Source: an uncultured Clostridia bacterium
GTDB taxonomy: Bacteria; Bacillota; Clostridia; TANB77; CAG-508
Length of the DNA: 9,373 bases
Direction of reading: 5' to 3'
Assembly (NCBI GenBank): GCA_944390615.1
Contig: CALXRJ010000122.1
Location: 1-9,373 of the forward strand
Both the position numbers and the translations under genes were made by a program. Below are positions 5,537 to 9,373 of the stretch, one piece after another. Each line of letters opens with the position of its first letter. The stretch's first letter is position 1. Below the pieces are notes generated by a model. It had not been told where the DNA came from. It did no database searches and worked only from the letters and a program-made list of their open reading frames with translations.

Positions 5537-8500
5537 CTATTGGATATATAGTGCTAGGCGGGAACCGAAAGTGCCGCTGGTATTAGTAGGGTAGGTGTTG
5601 TAACGCCTGCCAGCAGGAGTGACATCTGTCGTAAAGTAATAGCCTCCACGATAAACACGGGTGGAAGTCGAGTACGCCTCTTGTGTCCATTCGCGAACAT
5701 TTGAACTCAAATCAAATATATTATTCATGATGTCATTAGCATATTGTCCGGTACTTGCTATTGAATTACTATGATTTCCCGTTACAGCTGTTACATCGTC
5801 TGCGTCTGATCCTTTTAAAATATAATTTAACATAGCATCCCACTGACTTCCTGTTATCATACTGCTCTTTACTGAGCTACTTTCGTAATATGGATTAGAT
5901 GCATAATTATTATCTTCATATAAATACATTCTATACCAATCGACACTTGCCATTGGCGTTTTTCCTGCTTGAGATTGTATCGTTGTTCCAGATAAACTTG
6001 TTTCATATCTTCCTACGTAATATCCTCCATATGTTAATATACTTTTGACCATTGCTGTATAATTAGCATTCATGTATTCCCCCATTTTTTGTGCGGTTGT
6101 GATACCTAATGGGTTTAATGTTGTTATATTAGCTGCTGCTGCATCATATAAACTTCCTGAATTATATAACCACGAACCATTGGTTGAACTTCCTGTAACT
6201 AAGGTGGGCTCTCTATAGGTTGTGGCATCTCCTACTGTTGTGCTAGTTGTTGCTACATATGATTTTACTCCACTATATTCATATCTTACCATTTCATAAT
6301 ATCCATTTGCAACACTTGTATCTCCTTCTTGGTATCTTACCATTGGCTTATAAGTACTTGTTGATGATGCATTGGTTGGCCATGTTCCATTACCATCATA
6401 AACTACATTTTCTACTGGTATCCATACATATTGGTTTCCATCTTCATCTTCTATTACTAATCCATTAGCTATTTTATTTCCTAAGCTTGATGTTGATACT
6501 TTAAATCCTGCCGGAATGGTTGCTGTTTTTCCCTCTCCATCTGTATAGACCTGCGTACTTGTATAAGCTTCTGAAAATGTTTCTAATTCATCGATTGATG
6601 TCGTCATAATATATGATGTTCGATTTACCCCATCATATACGGTTGTTTCTATTTTGTCTCCTACTGATAATCCTGTTACTTTATCTCCTGTTGTCCAATT
6701 TCCATTATTTACTCGATATCTTAAATAATATCCTTCACTACTTAACTTTTCATTGATCTCAAAGTATGCTACTCCTGCTCCTGTTTTTCCATATACTTTG
6801 TCTAATATTATATTTCCTTCTACTACATTTAAAGCATTGGTTGTAATTGCCCCAGTTTCTACTGTGTCAGACTCTAATCCTGCTCCATTGGTTGATTTTA
6901 TTTTAATATAGTAGGTTGTATTTTGGCTTAATCCTTCAAATGTATAAGTATCGGCATAATTTGTTACTTCTTGGATTGCTGTTGTGCTTGTACTGCTATC
7001 ATATAAACTATAAGTATAATGACTAATTCCTGTTTCTTTATCAGAGCTGTCCACTGTAACTGTTATATTATTTGTTCCTTTTGAATTATTTATAAAATCT
7101 ATAGTTGGTTTTGTAGAATCTTCTGTTTGATTAATATATAATGACATTCTTGTTCCTAGTAAATTTTTTCGTAGATCACTACCAGAACTACTCATATTAT
7201 ACTCCAAAGTGGTTTGTGAAGGCCAATGAATTCTATAATTTCCTGATGTATATTGTCCATAGGTTGTTGCTGTACTTGCTGCCCATCCTCCTCTTATCAC
7301 TCTATTAACGTTGCCATGGGCTTCTTGTGTCCATTCTCCTACATTACTACTTAAATCGAATATATTATTTGCTAAGTCATCTGTATAACTTCCTGTTGGC
7401 ATAACTTGTTGTGTATGGTTTCCAAGAATTGAATTAACAAAATCTTTGGTTAAACTGCTATTTAGTAACCAATTTAGCGTAGCATCCCATTGACTTCCCC
7501 ATATCATACTACTTGTTACTGATGTACTATCATAATAAGGATTTGCACTATTAATATTACTATCTTGTGCATAATAATCTCTATGCCATGTTTGATCATT
7601 AATTGGTGTTTTTCCTAATTGTGATTGTACTACTGCCTCTTTATTTCCTACTGTTCCTGATACACTGGTTTCATACCTTCCTATATAAAATCCTCCATAA
7701 TAGTCTACACTCTGCACCATTTTTGAATATTCACTATTCATATATTGACCAAATTCAGTGTAACTTGAAAATGCATTTACTCCACTTGTTTCTCCATAAT
7801 TCATATATTTATAAGTATTTTCTGAAATATCCATTTCCGTTCCTACAGGCGATTTAATATCCCAAGTATAATCTATTCCATTTGTTATTAAAGATGGCTC
7901 TCTATAGTTAGATGTTCCAAGTGTATTGCTTCCACTTCTTGCATAAGATCCTGTTGTATAAGAAGCTCCAAATACATAGGATATTCCTTCAAAGAATTGT
8001 TTTGCAGTTGAAGCATTATATCCACTTTGGTATCTTGCCATTGGTTTATAGGTGCTGGTATTTGAACTATTGGTTGGAAGTGTTCCATCATTTGCATCAT
8101 AAATAGCATGCTCTACTGGTACCCATACAAATTCATTTCCTGCTTCGTCTTGCACAACTAATCCATTGTTGATGGTATTTACAGAACTTGTTGTTCCGAT
8201 TTTAAATCCTGCTGGAATTGTTGCTGTATTTCCTTCTTTATCGGTATAGGTTATATTATAACTTAAACTTGTTTGCGTTCCACTTGCTTCTGCTGTAGTT
8301 GCTTGGTCTTTGGTATAAGTATTTTTATTGCTATCTATATAAGCATATTCTTCTAATCCTTCTACTGTATATTCAAATTGGTCTGATGATGTGGTTCTTC
8401 CATCTGATACTTTAGCATATAAAATATCTCCATTCGATAATCCTGCTATCGTACTTCCTTCTTGCCAACTTCCTGTTGTTGCATTTATTTGATAGATAAT

Positions 8501-9373
8501 GTGGTAACCCGAGTCTGCTAGGCTACTATCTAATTCCAGTTGTATAATTCCTGAGCCATCTGATCCATATTTTTGTAATATTTTTATTCCATTTACTGCT
8601 ACATCTCCTAAGTCTGTTGTACTTATGCTTTGTGTCTCTGACTCTCCTTGATTTCCTTCTCCATCTGTTGCTGTTACGCGGATAGAATAATTGGTTGCTG
8701 GAGTCAATCCTGTATAAGTATAAGTGTTAGAGTTGGTTGTGTCTGCTAATGACCAAGATGAACTTCCATCTGTTCTAATCCAATAAGAATAACTTTCTAT
8801 TCCTGATTCTTTATCTGTTGCTGTAGCAGTTACGGTTATGGTATTAGATGTTGATGTTACATTATTTATGGTTACTACTGGATTTGTCGTATCTTCTGCA
8901 TTTTGAATATATAATGCCATTCTGGTTCCATAGATTGGTCCTTGGTCTGTTGGTACAGATCCACTTGGTCCTGAACTAATGGTGTTTTGTCCTCCTCTTG
9001 CTGCAGGTGATCTTCCTGCCATGGTTGCATCATAACTTCCTCCTCTGTAAATTCTATATTGGTAGCTATATGCTTCCCCTGTCCATTCATAAGCATTAGA
9101 TCCTAAATCATAGATATTGTTAATTTTGTCTGTACTATCTTGTCCCGAATTGCTTAATCCGTTTTTCTGTGTTCCTGTTCTGGAAGCTACTTTTGATTTA
9201 TCATTACCTGTTAAAATGTAATTTAACATAGCATCCCATTGGCTTCCCCAGATCATAGAACTTTTTACACTCGTCTTACTACTATTGGCATTAGATGCAT
9301 ATTTGGTACTATCTGCGTATAAGTTTAAGGTATACCAATTTGCTGTTGATAATACTTGTGTATTTGCTTTACT
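5537..9373 (-). CDS. Giant repetitive protein with FGE/C-type-lectin-like and fibronectin-III-like domains, 5' truncated; candidate DGR target
   Basis: The frame is open to the window edge, so the ATG at 9256 is internal. 1278 residues are visible (numbered from the edge). In order: the end of FGE-like domain A (1-157), FN3-like 1 (~163-254), a beta-rich spacer (~258-343), FGE-like domain B (~384-748), FN3-like 2 (~752-847), a second spacer (~850-932) and FGE-like domain C (~951-1278), which ends at the stop. The FGE/SUMF1 core is visible three times as N-I-[FY]-D-L-x-S-N-x-x-EWT, R-[IV]-x-RGG and G-[TS]-R-[ML]-[AS]-LYI. ATIPAGFK and [FY]VW[VI]PVE open domains B and C. There is no cysteine, so formylglycine-generating chemistry (two active-site cysteines) is excluded; the fold probably acts as a ligand-binding scaffold. 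There is no LPXTG or C-terminal membrane helix, so any anchor must be N-terminal, outside the window. Surface location and binding are inferences. Confidence 0.85.
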   Translation of the reverse strand, partial: SKANTQVLSTANWYTLNLYADSTKYASNANSSKTSVKSSMIWGSQWDAMLNYILTGNDKSKVASRTGTQKNGLSNSGQDSTDKINNIYDLGSNAYEWTGEAYSYQYRIYRGGSYDATMAGRSPAARGGQNTISSGPSGSVPTDQGPIYGTRMALYIQNAEDTTNPVVTINNVTSTSNTITVTATATDKESGIESYSYWIRTDGSSSWSLADTTNSNTYTYTGLTPATNYSIRVTATDGEGNQGESETQSISTTDLGDVAVNGIKILQKYGSDGSGIIQLELDSSLADSGYHIIYQINATTGSWQEGSTIAGLSNGDILYAKVSDGRTTSSDQFEYTVEGLEEYAYIDSNKNTYTKDQATTAEASGTQTSLSYNITYTDKEGNTATIPAGFKIGTTSSVNTINNGLVVQDEAGNEFVWVPVEHAIYDANDGTLPTNSSNTSTYKPMARYQSGYNASTAKQFFEGISYVFGASYTTGSYARSGSNTLGTSNYREPSLITNGIDYTWDIKSPVGTEMDISENTYKYMNYGETSGVNAFSSYTEFGQYMNSEYSKMVQSVDYYGGFYIGRYETSVSGTVGNKEAVVQSQLGKTPINDQTWHRDYYAQDSNINSANPYYDSTSVTSSMIWGSQWDATLNWLLNSSLTKDFVNSILGNHTQQVMPTGSYTDDLANNIFDLSSNVGEWTQEAHGNVNRVIRGGWAASTATTYGQYTSGNYRIHWPSQTTLEYNMSSSGSDLRKNLLGTRMSLYINQTEDSTKPTIDFINNSKGTNNITVTVDSSDKETGISHYTYSLYDSSTSTTAIQEVTNYADTYTFEGLSQNTTYYIKIKSTNGAGLESDTVETGAITTNALNVVEGNIILDKVYGKTGAGVAYFEINEKLSSEGYYLRYRVNNGNWTTGDKVTGLSVGDKIETTVYDGVNRTSYIMTTSIDELETFSEAYTSTQVYTDGEGKTATIPAGFKVSTSSLGNKIANGLVIEDEDGNQYVWIPVENVVYDGNGTWPTNASSTSTYKPMVRYQEGDTSVANGYYEMVRYEYSGVKSYVATTSTTVGDATTYREPTLVTGSSTNGSWLYNSGSLYDAAAANITTLNPLGITTAQKMGEYMNANYTAMVKSILTYGGYYVGRYETSLSGTTIQSQAGKTPMASVDWYRMYLYEDNNYASNPYYESSSVKSSMITGSQWDAMLNYILKGSDADDVTAVTGNHSNSIASTGQYANDIMNNIFDLSSNVREWTQEAYSTSTRVYRGGYYFTTDVTPAGRRYNTYPTNTSGTFGSRLALYIQ
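5540..5698 (-). other. Candidate diversity-generating-retroelement variable region (VR) at the gene's 3' end
   Basis: The last ~53 codons of the giant gene are about 51% GC by hand count (5541-5700), against ~33% in the paralogous tail of domain B (7141-7260). All six arginines use CGC, CGT or AGG, never AGA, which is the usual codon in the other copies. Structural residues use codons poor in A (CGT GGA GGC, CCT GCT GGC, TCC CGC CTA). Positions expected to be exposed carry NNY codons such as TAC AAC ACC TAC and ACC AGC GGC ACT TTC, all reachable from AAY by changing adenines. This is what adenine-directed mutagenesis from a template repeat produces at the end of a C-type-lectin-fold target gene. 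The GC-rich 3' end and following hairpin also fit. No template repeat or reverse transcriptase is in the window, so this is an inference; a recombined or imported segment is the alternative. Confidence 0.6.
5540..7120 (-). repeat. Internal protein module 3: FN3-like + spacer + FGE-like domain C
   Basis: This ~527-residue unit repeats the layout of the preceding module: an FN3-like segment opening with TEDSTKPTI, a beta spacer with VTGLSVGDKIETTV, then an FGE-like domain opening with ATIPAGFKV. Shared strings with module 2 include STYKPM.RYQ, GRYETS.SGT, QWDA.LN and DLSSNV.EWTQEA. It is diverged at DNA level, so it is an old duplication. Only this copy carries the VR-like tail. Confidence 0.85.
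7130..8887 (-). repeat. Internal protein module 2: FN3-like + spacer + FGE-like domain B
   Basis: A ~586-residue unit parallel to module 3: FN3-like segment with TNPVVTINNV and GLTPATNYSIRVTATDGEG, spacer with IAGLSNGDILYAKVSDGR, and FGE-like domain with ATIPAGFKIG, FVWVPVE, SSMIWGSQWDA and NRVIRGGW. Its C-terminal FGE end is AT-rich with AGA arginines, unlike the same position in module 3. Upstream, 9373-8903 is the tail of another FGE-like copy, showing that at least three copies exist. Confidence 0.85.

Noticed and set aside
9254..9256. ATG at 9256 as the start of the giant gene
   Set aside because: The frame stays open through all codons to 9373, and the upstream residues match the same segment of the other repeat copies (the NWY...SSVKSS block), so this ATG is internal and the gene is truncated by the window.
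5537..9373. Annotation as an active formylglycine-generating (sulfatase-modifying) enzyme
   Set aside because: The visible protein has no cysteine at all, while the enzyme needs an active-site cysteine pair. The fold resemblance is kept, the activity is not.
5540..9373. Overlapping reading frames of 64-84 residues on either strand within the giant gene
   Set aside because: They are rich in H, L, Y and Q or lack any family resemblance and have no ribosome sites. They are out-of-frame shadows of a long repetitive coding region.
1..9373. CRISPR array, insertion sequence, tRNA or rRNA gene, DGR reverse transcriptase or template repeat
   Set aside because: No regularly spaced short repeats, transposase or reverse-transcriptase motifs, or cloverleaf sequences were seen. 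No second copy of the GC-rich VR segment occurs in the window.

Overview
The window looks like chromosomal DNA of a low-GC Gram-positive anaerobe, most likely a Clostridia-type Firmicute. The evidence is AT-rich sequence, strong AGGAGG-type ribosome binding sites, near-consensus sigma-A promoters, a T-box leader, and a RecA and MEP-pathway enzymes of that flavour. Every gene lies on the minus strand, so transcription runs from high to low coordinates.

Region by region in transcription order: (1) 9373-5537 is the 3' part of a very large, repetitive, cysteine-free surface-type protein. It alternates FGE-sulfatase/C-type-lectin-like domains with fibronectin-III-like domains, and its start lies outside the window. 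Its last ~150 coding bases differ sharply in GC and codon choice from the paralogous domains of the same protein. They look like the variable region of a diversity-generating retroelement (DGR); no reverse transcriptase or template repeat is visible here. A hairpin terminator follows. (2) 5402-3801 is an orphan membrane-anchored family-5 (OppA-like) solute-binding protein with its own promoter. (3) 3624-2560 is recA, with a perfect sigma-A promoter and a strong terminator. (4) 2460-1215 is a toxin-antitoxin island: hicA, hicB and a PemK/MazF-like toxin behind one perfect promoter with an embedded palindromic operator. (5) 1179-870 is a T-box riboswitch leader with its own promoter, stem I, antiterminator and terminator. 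(6) 821-357 and 329-1 are ispF and the N-terminal part of ispE, two enzymes of the MEP isoprenoid pathway, apparently controlled by that T-box.

The two most notable points are the DGR-like variable C-terminus of the giant protein and the T-box placed before isoprenoid genes rather than directly before an aminoacyl-tRNA synthetase or amino-acid gene. The rest is a housekeeping backbone (recA, ispF, ispE) interrupted by a small toxin-antitoxin insertion.
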